Shown here piece after piece: positions 39,332 to 49,250 of a DNA stretch of 64,000 bases. A program made the position numbers and the translations under genes. Origin of the DNA: Bacteroidota bacterium (GTDB taxonomy: Bacteria; Bacteroidota; Bacteroidia; Chitinophagales; Chitinophagaceae); contig SYIK01000004.1 of the NCBI GenBank assembly GCA_005798905.1, positions 1-64,000 of the forward strand, read 5' to 3'. Every line of letters starts with the position of its first letter. Position 1 is the first letter of the stretch. Below the pieces are notes generated by a model that saw only the letters and a program-made list of their open reading frames with translations, was not told the DNA's origin and made no database searches.

Positions 39332-39808
39332 ATGGATTTAAAACAAATTCAAGAGTTGATTAAAATGGTCAACAAATCGAATATCGGCGAACTAACCGTT
39401 GAGCAAAAAGATATAAAAATAACAATCAAACAAAAAGAAGAAAAAATAACACAGGTTATTAGTGCACCAACTCAATCTGTGCAATCTTCTTTTCAACCGG
39501 CCCCACAGCAAATAACAGCAACAACCGTTGTTACCACCGATGATAAACCTGTAGCAGTGGCATCTAATTTGATAACTATTAAAAGCCCAATGATTGGAAC
39601 TTTTTATAAAAAACAAGGTCCGGGTAAACCAGATTTTGTTTCAATTGGCGACGATGTTTCACCAGGAAAAGTTGTTTGTATAATTGAAGCAATGAAGCTA
39701 TTCAACGAAATTGAATGCGAAGTAAAAGGAAAGATTATTAAAGTTTTGGTAGAAGATGCAACACCTGTTGAATACGACCAACCTTTATTTTTGGTAGAGC
39801 CCAATTAA
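39332..39808 (+). CDS. accB: Acetyl-CoA carboxylase biotin carboxyl carrier protein
   Basis: 158 aa; biotinyl motif IIEAMKLFNEIECEVKGKI. Confidence 0.96.
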   Translation: MDLKQIQELIKMVNKSNIGELTVEQKDIKITIKQKEEKITQVISAPTQSVQSSFQPAPQQITATTVVTTDDKPVAVASNLITIKSPMIGTFYKKQGPGKPDFVSIGDDVSPGKVVCIIEAMKLFNEIECEVKGKIIKVLVEDATPVEYDQPLFLVEPN

Positions 39809-39866
39809 TAAAAACGAGCCGATCCCTTTCTTTTCTGAAAAATAAACACGCATTTAAATTTATAAA

Positions 39867-41204
39867 ATGTTTAGCAAAATATTAATAGCAAATCGTGGCG
39901 AAATTGCCCTTCGAATTATTCGTACTTGCCGCGAAATGGGAATCAAAACAGTTGCAGTTTATTCAACTGCCGACAGAGATAGTTTGCATGTAAAGTTTGC
40001 CGACGAAGCTGTTTGTATTGGAAAACCACAAAGCAGCGAATCATATTTAAATATTCCGCATATCATGGCGGCTGCAGAAATCACCAATGCAGATGCTATA
40101 CATCCCGGCTATGGATTTTTAGCTGAGAATTCTCGTTTTGCACAAATCTGTGCCGATCATCAAATTAAATTTATAGGGCCAACTCCCACAATGATTAATT
40201 CGATGGGCGATAAAATAACTGCAAAAGAAACCATGATAAAAGCTGGTGTTCCTGTAGTTCCCGGTGGAAAAACTTTGTTGAAAAATTTGGATGAAGCAAA
40301 AGGATTAGCCAAAAGTATGGGCTATCCAATCATTCTAAAAGCTACTGCTGGCGGAGGCGGAAAAGGAATGCGGATTGTTTGGGAAGATTCCGAAATGGAA
40401 CGTGCTTACGACACGGCAAAAGCTGAAGCTGCCGCATCGTTTAAAAACGATGGTATTTATATGGAAAAATTTGTGGAGGAACCACGACATATTGAAATAC
40501 AAGTTGCAGGAGACCAATTCGGAAATGTTTGCCATTTGAGTGAAAGAGATTGTTCCATTCAGCGTCGCCATCAAAAGTTAGTTGAAGAATCCCCTTCTCC
40601 ATTTATGACAAAAGAACTAAGACAAAAAATGGGTGATGCTGCAAAAAAAGCGGCGGCTGCAATTAACTATGAAAGTGTTGGAACGGTTGAATTTTTGGTG
40701 GACAAAAACAGGAATTTTTATTTCATGGAAATGAATACTCGTATTCAAGTAGAGCATTGCGTTACAGAAGAGGTTATAAATTTTGATTTAATAAAAGAGC
40801 AAATTAAAATTGCTGCCGGAGAAAAAATATCAGGCGAAGATTATTTTCCGCAAATGCATTCTATTGAATGTAGAATAAATGCAGAAGATCCATATAATGA
40901 TTTCCGCCCATCTCCTGGAAAAATTGTTACACTTCACCAACCCGGTGGACACGGTGTACGCGTAGATAGCCATGTATATGCCGGTTATGTAATTCCGCCT
41001 TATTACGATTCCATGATTGGTAAACTTATTACTGTTGCAAGAACAAGAAACGAAGCCATCGATACCATGTATCGTGCACTAAGCGAATATGTAATTGAAG
41101 GAATTAAAACTACAATTCCTTTTCACCTTCAATTAATGCAAAACGAACAGTTCCGCAGTGGAGATTTCAATACTAAGTTTTTAGAAAATTTTCAGATGAA
41201 ATAA
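39867..41204 (+). CDS. accC: Acetyl-CoA carboxylase biotin carboxylase subunit
   Basis: 445 aa; [44 protein letters not shown]. Confidence 0.97.
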   Translation: MFSKILIANRGEIALRIIRTCREMGIKTVAVYSTADRDSLHVKFADEAVCIGKPQSSESYLNIPHIMAAAEITNADAIHPGYGFLAENSRFAQICADHQIKFIGPTPTMINSMGDKITAKETMIKAGVPVVPGGKTLLKNLDEAKGLAKSMGYPIILKATAGGGGKGMRIVWEDSEMERAYDTAKAEAAASFKNDGIYMEKFVEEPRHIEIQVAGDQFGNVCHLSERDCSIQRRHQKLVEESPSPFMTKELRQKMGDAAKKAAAAINYESVGTVEFLVDKNRNFYFMEMNTRIQVEHCVTEEVINFDLIKEQIKIAAGEKISGEDYFPQMHSIECRINAEDPYNDFRPSPGKIVTLHQPGGHGVRVDSHVYAGYVIPPYYDSMIGKLITVARTRNEAIDTMYRALSEYVIEGIKTTIPFHLQLMQNEQFRSGDFNTKFLENFQMK

Positions 41205-41211
41205 TTTTTAT

Positions 41212-41244
41212 GAAAAAGGCTCCAATTTCAGGAGCCTTTTTTGA
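41212..41244. terminator. Bidirectional terminator between accC and a small - strand ORF
   Basis: AAAAAGGCTCC-AATTTCA-GGAGCCTTTTTT stem with A/T tracts on both sides. Confidence 0.85.
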
Positions 41245-41269
41245 ATAAGTAAATAACAGAATTTACTTA

Positions 41270-41392
41270 TTATTTCTTCGTTCCACCAACTAAACCAATG
41301 ACAGCACCCACAATTGCAGCTATTAATGAAGATGCAACTATGTCAACTAAAATAGCTGTCATATCCGACATATTCATCTGAGCATTCATCAT
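41270..41392 (-). CDS. Small glycine-zipper-like membrane peptide
   Basis: About 40 aa from the internal Met: MMNAQMNMSDMTAILVDIVASSLIAAIVGAVIGLVGGTKK (full ORF 41270-41464). Confidence 0.45.
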   Translation of the reverse strand: MMNAQMNMSDMTAILVDIVASSLIAAIVGAVIGLVGGTKK

Positions 41393-41503
41393 AAAATTAT
41401 ACTGTGTACTTATATTCTTTACTGAAGTCTTTTGTAAACTGAAATATTTCCAGCAATAAATCATAACAAACTTTATATACTGGCAACTCCTGATGTAAAC
41501 CCA

Positions 41504-41537
41504 TAAAAAAAAATTCCCCGGCTACGCGGGGGAATTT
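41504..41537 (-). terminator. Terminator downstream of the FISUMP-domain gene
   Basis: AAATTCCCC..CGGGGGAATTT GC-rich hairpin; T tract on the - strand. Confidence 0.8.
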
Positions 41538-41554
41538 ATCAAATAGTCAAATTG

Positions 41555-42388
41555 TCAATCCCTGACGCAGCGAACAGACCACCCGATTTCCTTATTGCCA
41601 ATGTTCCTGACGATATTGATATCATTACTGAACAGGGAGCGGTACCAGGCGTGCGTATTATTGTGCTCCGTCGCACTCCACCAGAAGCCGACGTTACCCA
41701 CAGAGAGGAATTCCCCACTACTGGTACAGAAGCCGCCTGGCAGACCTGTAAAGCCGCTCCGATTTGTAGCTCCTGTATTGGGGGTTGTCCAGTTGGCAGT
41801 TCCGGGTGTTTTCATTTTACAGCCCGCTACATTTTCACCTCCAAGGGTTGTGGTTAAAGTTGTCCATTCCGCATCGGTGGGTATATGCCAGCCCGCGGGG
41901 GCTAAGCCTCTTGGGTCGGTTACTGCATACCAGTTATACAACTTGCCGTAAATAGCACCGTTGGCAGGGTCGTTGTTATAATAGCACCAAGCTCCGGTAG
42001 TTAATGCAGCCCATGCGTTGGCATCGGTTACCTCCGGTATAGAATCCCCGTTTCTGTAAAAGGCAACTTCCAGGTTTTTATTCATCCATTTTTGCGTACC
42101 AATCTGTATGGTGGGCATTGCATCGGCCGTAGCCGATATCCAATCCAAACTTGTTTTAATCTCCAATCCATTGGTAGTGGTATTAAATATCACCAAACCA
42201 GTAGCTGGTGATGAAATTAAATTTCTTTCTGCAGTTGTCATCCTCGGTGGTAACAACCCTTTGGTGGTACTTGTTACATCCAACTGCGCTGATGCATGTG
42301 GGCTTACAGTACCAATGCCCACTTGCGCTGTAGTATTTATACTTGTAAAAAATAAAAGAATGAATAAAAAGCTTATTAATTGTTTCAT
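41555..42388 (-). CDS. Secreted FISUMP-domain protein
   Basis: 277 aa; IGTQKWMNKNLEV, LYNWYAV, GLAPAGWHIPTDAEWTTL, GFWWSATEHNNTHAWYR, GWSVRCVRD. Confidence 0.85.
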   Translation of the reverse strand: MKQLISFLFILLFFTSINTTAQVGIGTVSPHASAQLDVTSTTKGLLPPRMTTAERNLISSPATGLVIFNTTTNGLEIKTSLDWISATADAMPTIQIGTQKWMNKNLEVAFYRNGDSIPEVTDANAWAALTTGAWCYYNNDPANGAIYGKLYNWYAVTDPRGLAPAGWHIPTDAEWTTLTTTLGGENVAGCKMKTPGTANWTTPNTGATNRSGFTGLPGGFCTSSGEFLSVGNVGFWWSATEHNNTHAWYRSLFSNDINIVRNIGNKEIGWSVRCVRD

Positions 42389-42488
42389 AAACTAAAACTT
42401 TAGTTGTTGTTTATTGGAACAAAATAAGGTAATTTTGTAGCAATGCAAATTGTTATTAATAATCAGTTTCTTTTAAAATATTTAATTA

Positions 42489-43343
42489 ATGAAAGAGAAA
42501 AATAACTTTAAAAATTACTTCCTATTTATTAGTACTACATTTATTATCTATTCTTGTTCTGATGGTGGAGAGCCAATACCGCAAAACCCATGCAGCGGAG
42601 TTACTATATCTGTTACAGCTTCAATTACCAATACATCGGGAAGTTTAAATAACGGTAGCATTACCGCATCTGCAAGCGGTGGTTCTGGTTTTACTTTTAG
42701 TATAAATGGTGGTGCATTTCAAAGTTCCGGCACTTTTTCCGGACTTGCAGCAGCTACTTATTCGATCATCGCAAAAGATAGCCGAGGTTGTACAGGAAGC
42801 CAATCATTTACTGTTGCCGTAAACGACCCTTGCGCTACAGTAAGTTTTACAGTAAGTGGAACTACCGTTTCATCTACACCATGTACCACACCTGCAAATG
42901 GATCAATAACTGTAACTACATCAGGAAGTGGTTCTGGATTTACTTATAATATTAGTGGTGGCGCATTTCAAGCTTCACCAACTTTTTCTAATCTTGCTGT
43001 AGGTACATATACTGTAGCTGCAAAAGAAGCCGGTGGATGTGTAAGAACCGCTAGTGTTACAGTGAGTGCTACTCCAGCCGGTCCACTTTTTAGTGCTGTT
43101 AAAAACATCATTACTGCAAATTGTACAACAGGAGGGTGCCATTCAGGTGCAAATCCTTCAGGTGGAATTGACTTTACTGTTGAATGCAATATTATTGTTC
43201 ACAAAGTAAGAATTAAAGTAAGAGCAGTTGATAATTTTGGAACAGCCCAACAAATGCCTCCACCGCCAGCAGCGGGTTTGAGTTTGTCCGATAGAAATGC
43301 AATTGTAAATTGGATAAATGCAGGAGGACTTTACAGCAATTAA
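42489..43343 (+). CDS. Lipoprotein with SprB-like repeats and C-terminal cytochrome c-like segment
   Basis: 284 aa; two repeats NNGSITASASGGSGFTFSINGGAFQSSGTFSGLAAATYSI / ANGSITVTTSGSGSGFTYNISGGAFQASPTFSNLAVGTYTV; then NCTTGGCHSG.....MPPPPAAGLSLSDRNAIVNWINAGG. Confidence 0.75.
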   Translation: MKEKNNFKNYFLFISTTFIIYSCSDGGEPIPQNPCSGVTISVTASITNTSGSLNNGSITASASGGSGFTFSINGGAFQSSGTFSGLAAATYSIIAKDSRGCTGSQSFTVAVNDPCATVSFTVSGTTVSSTPCTTPANGSITVTTSGSGSGFTYNISGGAFQASPTFSNLAVGTYTVAAKEAGGCVRTASVTVSATPAGPLFSAVKNIITANCTTGGCHSGANPSGGIDFTVECNIIVHKVRIKVRAVDNFGTAQQMPPPPAAGLSLSDRNAIVNWINAGGLYSN

Positions 43344-44467
43344 ATAAGTTCTTTCAGTTTTGAAACTACTTTATCAATTTCATCTTTCGTATTTAATTTG
43401 CTGAAAGAAAATCGAATTGTTACCAAGTTGGGATTATTATTTATAGCTCGAATAACATGAGAACCAATGTCGGCACCGCTACTACAAGCACTTCCGCCGC
43501 TTACGCAAATATTATTAATATCCAATCCGAAAAGTATCATTTCGGATTTTGGAGTTTTTGGAAGTGATACACTTAAAACAGTATAAAGCGATTTACTGCT
43601 ACAATCGCCATTAAAAGAAACTCCTTCAATTTCCTTTTGAAGTTTTTCCATCATATATGTTTTCAACCATTGAATTTGAACACTTTCTTTTTCATAATTA
43701 GTGTTAGCTAATTCCAATGCTTTTGCAAATCCAATAATTCCATAAATATTTTCGGTGCCTGCACGCATGTTTCTTTCTTGTCCTCCTCCATGCATCAGTG
43801 GATTAACTTTAATATTCTCATTTATAAATAAGATCCCTATTCCTTTTGGACCATGAAATTTATGCCCAGATCCTGAAATAAAATGAACAAGTGATTTGCG
43901 CAAATCCAAGGGATAATGACCAACCGTTTGTACACAATCGGAATGAAAAACAGCATTGTATTTTTTACAAATAGCCCCCACCGCGTTTATATCCAATAAA
44001 TTTCCAATTTCGTTATTGGCATGCATCAATGTTACCAATGTTTTTTCTTTCTGTGCTGCTAATTGATTTTCCAAATCAACCAAATCCACGTTGCCATTTT
44101 GTAATAATTTTACAAAACTAAGACTGACTGAATTTTTAGACTGATGATACTCTACTGTATGCAAAACAGCGTGATGCTCTATTGAAGAAGAAATGATATG
44201 CTTACATCCTAAATCGCGAATGGAAAGAAGAATTGCCGTATTGTTACTTTCTGTTCCTCCACTTGTAAAAAATATTTCACCGGATTTTACATTCAACAAT
44301 TTCGCAACTGATTTGCGTGCATTTTCAATTGCCATTCTTGTTTCTCTTCCGTAACTATAAATAGAAGATGGATTCCCAAAATGCGAAGTAAGGTAGGGCA
44401 TCATTACTGCTAGCACATCTTTGTCCAATATGGTAGTAGCAGCATTATCCAAATAAATTCGATCCAT
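43340..44467 (-). CDS. Cysteine desulfurase
   Basis: 375 aa; IYLDNAATTILDKDV; SGHKFHGPKGIGILF; GSACSSG. Confidence 0.93.
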   Translation of the reverse strand: MDRIYLDNAATTILDKDVLAVMMPYLTSHFGNPSSIYSYGRETRMAIENARKSVAKLLNVKSGEIFFTSGGTESNNTAILLSIRDLGCKHIISSSIEHHAVLHTVEYHQSKNSVSLSFVKLLQNGNVDLVDLENQLAAQKEKTLVTLMHANNEIGNLLDINAVGAICKKYNAVFHSDCVQTVGHYPLDLRKSLVHFISGSGHKFHGPKGIGILFINENIKVNPLMHGGGQERNMRAGTENIYGIIGFAKALELANTNYEKESVQIQWLKTYMMEKLQKEIEGVSFNGDCSSKSLYTVLSVSLPKTPKSEMILFGLDINNICVSGGSACSSGADIGSHVIRAINNNPNLVTIRFSFSKLNTKDEIDKVVSKLKELI

Positions 44468-44513
44468 CTTTGGTCAGTAAATAGTTGCAGCAAATATAAT
44501 CAACTAGAATTCG

Positions 44514-45908
44514 TTACAAACATTCTCCAATATCCTGCATCAAACGCCGAGCAATATTTTCTGCGGCAGTTTCCAAATTACTTTCTGCATAAATACGGAT
44601 GATTGGTTCTGTATTGGAGCTGCGCAGATGCACCCAATCTTTATCAAATTCTATTTTCAATCCGTCTTCCATATTCACCGGATTGTTTCTGTATTTGTTT
44701 TTTATTTTTTCGAATAGTTTTCCAACTTCAATTCCACCATTGTGTTCGTGTATGCCCGTATTTAATGCTATTTTATTTTTCAACATAAAATAATCGGGAT
44801 AAGTTTTACGAAGCGAATTAATTCCTTTTACATGTGCGGATAAATGGGTTAAAAACAATCCGATTCCAATTAGCGCATCTCGTCCATAATGAAAATCGGG
44901 AACAATTATCCCACCATTTCCTTCGCCGCCAATAACTGCATTTACTTCCTTCATTTTTTCTACCACATTTACTTCACCAACTGCCGAAGCAAAATAGTTG
45001 CAGCCTTGTTTTTCCGTAATATCTTTTAATGCTCTTGTGCTACTTAAATTACTTACGGTGCTTCCTTTTCGTTTACTTAATAAATAATCGGCAACTGCAA
45101 CAAGTGTGTATTCTTCTCCAAACATCGAACCATCTTCACAAACAAAACAAAGACGATCCACATCCGGATCTACCGCAATTCCTAAATCGGCATTTTGTTT
45201 TACAACTTCATTGCTCAATTCGCGTAAATGTTCAGGCAATGGTTCGGGATTATGTGCAAACTTTCCGTTTACTTCCGCATTTATTACAATAATATCATTT
45301 ACACCCAATGCTTTTAATAAAGCAGGAACATAAGTAGCACCTGTGGAATTAATGCCATCCACTACAATCTTATAATTTTGGTTTGCAATAGCTTCGGCAT
45401 TCACCAAAGGATAGTTTACAACCCCATCGATATGTTTTTGAAAATAGCTGTCGTCCAAAATCACTTTCCCTTTTGAAGTTGTTTCTGTTGAAGTGGGATT
45501 TTCTGCTATTTGCAAAACAAGCTCTCCCAATTTTGAAGAAATAAATTCGCCTTCGCTGTTTAAAAATTTAAGTGCATTCCAATCTTGCGGATTGTGGCTG
45601 GCAGTGATTATTATGCCGCCATCTGCATTTTCTTCTTTTACTGCAATGGCAACAGTTGGAGTTGTTGTTAATCCTAAATCAACAATATTAATTCCTAAAT
45701 CAGTAATTCCTTTTACTACAATATCGCGCACCATTTTTCCACTCGTACGACCATCGCGACCGATTACAATTTTAGCATTGCTTTTGTCTTTTGTAATGAG
45801 CTGCGCAAATGCCGAAGTAAATTTTATTATATCAACTGAAGAAAGATTTTCGCCTTGCTTTTCACCGATTGTTCCTCTAATACCAGAAATACTTTTAATA
45901 AGGGGCAT
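44514..45908 (-). CDS. glmM: Phosphoglucosamine mutase
   Basis: SGIRGTIGEKQGENLS; TASHNPQDWNALKF; VDPDVDRLCFV; start at internal MPLIKS. Confidence 0.92.
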   Translation of the reverse strand: MPLIKSISGIRGTIGEKQGENLSSVDIIKFTSAFAQLITKDKSNAKIVIGRDGRTSGKMVRDIVVKGITDLGINIVDLGLTTTPTVAIAVKEENADGGIIITASHNPQDWNALKFLNSEGEFISSKLGELVLQIAENPTSTETTSKGKVILDDSYFQKHIDGVVNYPLVNAEAIANQNYKIVVDGINSTGATYVPALLKALGVNDIIVINAEVNGKFAHNPEPLPEHLRELSNEVVKQNADLGIAVDPDVDRLCFVCEDGSMFGEEYTLVAVADYLLSKRKGSTVSNLSSTRALKDITEKQGCNYFASAVGEVNVVEKMKEVNAVIGGEGNGGIIVPDFHYGRDALIGIGLFLTHLSAHVKGINSLRKTYPDYFMLKNKIALNTGIHEHNGGIEVGKLFEKIKNKYRNNPVNMEDGLKIEFDKDWVHLRSSNTEPIIRIYAESNLETAAENIARRLMQDIGECL

Positions 45909-46005
45909 GCAAATTATTATTAGGTTTTTGAATCTCAAATAATGGGGTGCGAAGATACAAATTCCTGACCACCTTTTTTTCTGAATCTATACATTTGCAA
46001 AAAAT

Positions 46006-46752
46006 TTGAACGTGACAAAAAATTGGTATCAATCTTGGTTCAACTCTTCTTTCTATCATAAATTATATTTTGAAAGAGATGAAAAAGAAGCTACTGCATT
46101 CATTACTAATTTGTTAAAATTTTTAAACCCACCAACCGGCAGTAAAATGTTGGATGTTGCTTGTGGAAGAGGAAGGCATAGTATTACCCTTGCCGAATAT
46201 GGTTTTTCGGTAACCGGTCTTGATATTTCGGAAAAAAGTATTGCGTTTGCTAATCAATATAAAAGTGAAACCTTGGAATTTTTTCAACACGATATGCGGC
46301 ATTTTTTTCGAAAGAATTATTACAATTATGCTTTTAATATTTTTACGAGCATGGGTTATTTTGATAGCCGAAAAGAAGACGATGATGCAATGCATACAAT
46401 TGCTGAAAGTTTAAAACCGAACGGTTATTTTATTATTGATTTTATGAATGTCGATTATGTTGAAAAACGATTAATAACAGATGAAGAACAAATTATTGAT
46501 GACACGCATTATAAAATTCACCGTTGGCAAACTTCAACCCATTTTTTAAAAAGAATTCAAATTGCCGACCCATCGCTTCCCACGCCAATGGAGCATACAG
46601 AGAAAGTGCAAAAATTTAGATTGGCAGATTTTTCGGAAATGCTACAACTCCACAAGTTGAAAATTTTAGAAATATTTGGCGACTATCAACTTCAATTATT
46701 CGACATCAATAATTCTCCCCGATTGATTTTGATTACGCAAAAACAGAATTAA
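46006..46752 (+). CDS. Class I SAM-dependent methyltransferase
   Basis: MLDVACGRGRHSITLAEYGFSVTGLDIS; TTG or GTG start. Confidence 0.9.
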   Translation: MNVTKNWYQSWFNSSFYHKLYFERDEKEATAFITNLLKFLNPPTGSKMLDVACGRGRHSITLAEYGFSVTGLDISEKSIAFANQYKSETLEFFQHDMRHFFRKNYYNYAFNIFTSMGYFDSRKEDDDAMHTIAESLKPNGYFIIDFMNVDYVEKRLITDEEQIIDDTHYKIHRWQTSTHFLKRIQIADPSLPTPMEHTEKVQKFRLADFSEMLQLHKLKILEIFGDYQLQLFDINNSPRLILITQKQN

Positions 46753-46788
46753 TTTATTCCAAATTTTTGTTTCCATTATTTTTGCTTC

Positions 46789-47367
46789 ATGTTATTAGAT
46801 TCAGAAGTGATTTGGCAAAAAATAGAAAAGTTAGACCAATGGGCTTTTCTTCAAATAAACAACAATTTAAGCCATCCATTTTTGGATGAATTCATGCCTT
46901 TGTTTCGTAATTCTTTTTTCTGGATTCCACTTTATTTTTTTCTACTACTTTTCGCAACAATCAATTTTAAAAACAAAGGTTGGTGGTGGTTGTTATTTTT
47001 TATTTGCACTGTTTCGTTGACAGATTTAATAAGCAGCCGACTAATAAAAGAAAGTTTTGAAAGACTGCGCCCTTGCATGGATCCCGAATTTTCTCTACAA
47101 GTACGGTTACTATTAAATCGTTGTTCGGGAGGTTATAGTTTTACTTCGTCACACGCTGCCAATCATTTTGGAATTGCTGCATATTTCTTTGTAACAACAA
47201 AATTTTTGCTAAATAAATGGGCTTGGCTTGCTTTTGGATGGGCAGCAATCATCTGTTTTGCACAAATTTATGTTGGAGTACATTATCCATTAGATATTAT
47301 TGGTGGCGCCATTGTTGGTTTAACAATTGGCCTAACAATTGGTTCATATTTCAAGAAAAGATACTAA
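46789..47367 (+). CDS. PAP2-family phosphatase
   Basis: KESFERLRPC, YSFTSSHAANHFG, YVGVHYPLDIIGG motifs. Confidence 0.9.
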   Translation: MLLDSEVIWQKIEKLDQWAFLQINNNLSHPFLDEFMPLFRNSFFWIPLYFFLLLFATINFKNKGWWWLLFFICTVSLTDLISSRLIKESFERLRPCMDPEFSLQVRLLLNRCSGGYSFTSSHAANHFGIAAYFFVTTKFLLNKWAWLAFGWAAIICFAQIYVGVHYPLDIIGGAIVGLTIGLTIGSYFKKRY

Positions 47368-47406
47368 TTCGTTATCTTTGATTTCTTACCAAGCGTTTAT
47401 TCCTTA

Positions 47407-48699
47407 ATGGAAATTTTCATACTGTTGATTCTCATACTACTTAATGGTTTGTTTTCGATGACAGAGATTGCAATGGTTTCTGCAAAAAAAGCAAGATTGG
47501 AAGCACAAGCTGCCAAAGGGAACTTAGAGGCAAAAGAAGCCTTGAAGTTGGCAAATCATCCAGATAAATTTTTATCAACTGTACAAATTGGAATTACATT
47601 AATTGGAATTCTTACAGGTATTTTTTCCGGGGGAACTTTAAAGGCCGATTTAGTGGTTTTTATTAATCAATGGTCATGGGCTGTACCTTATAGCAGTACT
47701 GCTGCAACAATAATTCTCGTGATCATTATCACTTATTTTTCGTTGGTTTTTGGAGAACTTGTTCCAAAAAGAATTGGTTTGTCAAAACCCGAATCGATTG
47801 CAAAATTGATGGTTCGCCCAATGAATTTTATCAACAGCATTGCCCGTCCTTTTGTTTGGTTGTTGAGCACTTCAACTCATTTAATTGTAAGTCTTTTTAA
47901 AATAAAAGCAAGTAGTACGCAAATAACCGAAGAAGAAATAAAAGCCATTATTAGCGAAGGAACCGAACATGGCGCAATCGAAGAAGCCGAACAAGAAATC
48001 ATTGAACGCGTTTTTCATTTGGGAGATCGCAACATTACCTCGTTGATGACACACCGAAGTGATATTATTTGGTTTGATATAAAAGACAACGAAGAAAAAA
48101 TAAAAGGAAAAATTCTTCAATTTCCACATGCGGTTTATCCCATTTGCGATGAAGATATTGACGACATCAAAGGAATTGTAACCATCAAAGACCTTTACAT
48201 CAATGACGATTCTGTGCCGCTAAAACAAATTATAAAACCGGCACAATTTGTTCCCGAAAATATTACACCTTATCAAGTTTTAGAAAAATTAAAACAAACA
48301 AAACAACAATCTTGTTTTATTATTGATGAATACGGTTCGCTGCAAGGAATGATAACGCTCAATGATATTTTAGAAGCAATCGTTGGCGAAATGCCACAGC
48401 CCGATGTATTGGATTTTGAAATAATAGAAAGAGAAGACGGTTCTTTTTTAATTGATGCACAAATTCCTTTTTACGACTTTTTAACTTGGTACGAAAAAAC
48501 AGATTGGATGTACGAAGGCGAACAAGAGTTTGACACCCTCGCCGGCTTTATTCTTCATCAATTGGAGCGCATTCCAAAAACTGGCGACAAGTTAGAATGG
48601 AAAGGATTTACGATTGAAATCATTGACATGGATGGGCAGCGAATTGACAAAGTGCTTGTAAAAATCAGCAAGCAAATAAGAGAAGAAATGAACAGCTAA
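47407..48699 (+). CDS. HlyC/CorC-family (hemolysin-like) CBS-domain protein
   Basis: 430 aa; DUF21 TM region, CBS domains (VMTHR-like SLMTHRSDIIW; SCFIIDEYGSLQGMITLNDILEAIVG). Confidence 0.92.
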   Translation: MEIFILLILILLNGLFSMTEIAMVSAKKARLEAQAAKGNLEAKEALKLANHPDKFLSTVQIGITLIGILTGIFSGGTLKADLVVFINQWSWAVPYSSTAATIILVIIITYFSLVFGELVPKRIGLSKPESIAKLMVRPMNFINSIARPFVWLLSTSTHLIVSLFKIKASSTQITEEEIKAIISEGTEHGAIEEAEQEIIERVFHLGDRNITSLMTHRSDIIWFDIKDNEEKIKGKILQFPHAVYPICDEDIDDIKGIVTIKDLYINDDSVPLKQIIKPAQFVPENITPYQVLEKLKQTKQQSCFIIDEYGSLQGMITLNDILEAIVGEMPQPDVLDFEIIEREDGSFLIDAQIPFYDFLTWYEKTDWMYEGEQEFDTLAGFILHQLERIPKTGDKLEWKGFTIEIIDMDGQRIDKVLVKISKQIREEMNS

Positions 48700-49232
48700 A
48701 AAGTAAAGTTGACAAAGTTTTTAGGTGAATCAAGTTTCACACTTTTTCTTTCTCCACCTACAATTACATGAATAATATTTGCTTGATTTTTATTAAAGTC
48801 GTGCAGTAAAGTGTTGGAAATTTCAACACTTTTTATTTTAGTTATTTTTTCAATTTGCAAATAACACAATACAGCATCGTCTTCAATCTCAAATCCAATA
48901 AATGAAAACTTTGCACTGCTGCCATTTACTTTTAATGAAAGATTTTTATCAAAATAATTGTGAATAGTTTGTTCCAATTCGATCTTATTTTTTGGTTTGG
49001 TAATACTTACCAATTTGCCCGTATGCTGCGAAAGTGTTTTTTCAAAATCATCCGTAAATATGCGGGTAGTTATTTCCATAATTTTTTCAGAGTCGTTGTA
49101 ATTCACTTCTGTAACACAAACATAAAACGGATGAAAACTCATAACTGCGAAAAGAGTCATCCATTTAAATAATGTAATAACCATTGATAAAATAATTTTT
49201 TGTGATACAAATGTCTGAATTATTTTCAACAT
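48696..49232 (-). CDS. DUF6702-like protein
   Basis: 178 aa; FHPFYVCVTEVNYNDSEKIMEITTRIFTDDFEKTL. Confidence 0.75.
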   Translation of the reverse strand: MLKIIQTFVSQKIILSMVITLFKWMTLFAVMSFHPFYVCVTEVNYNDSEKIMEITTRIFTDDFEKTLSQHTGKLVSITKPKNKIELEQTIHNYFDKNLSLKVNGSSAKFSFIGFEIEDDAVLCYLQIEKITKIKSVEISNTLLHDFNKNQANIIHVIVGGERKSVKLDSPKNFVNFTF

Positions 49233-49250
49233 TCATTTTATCAAAAAACA

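Noticed and set aside
44599-45942. Several + strand ORFs antisense to glmM
   Set aside because: Shadow ORFs of a clear glmM gene with no recognisable domains.
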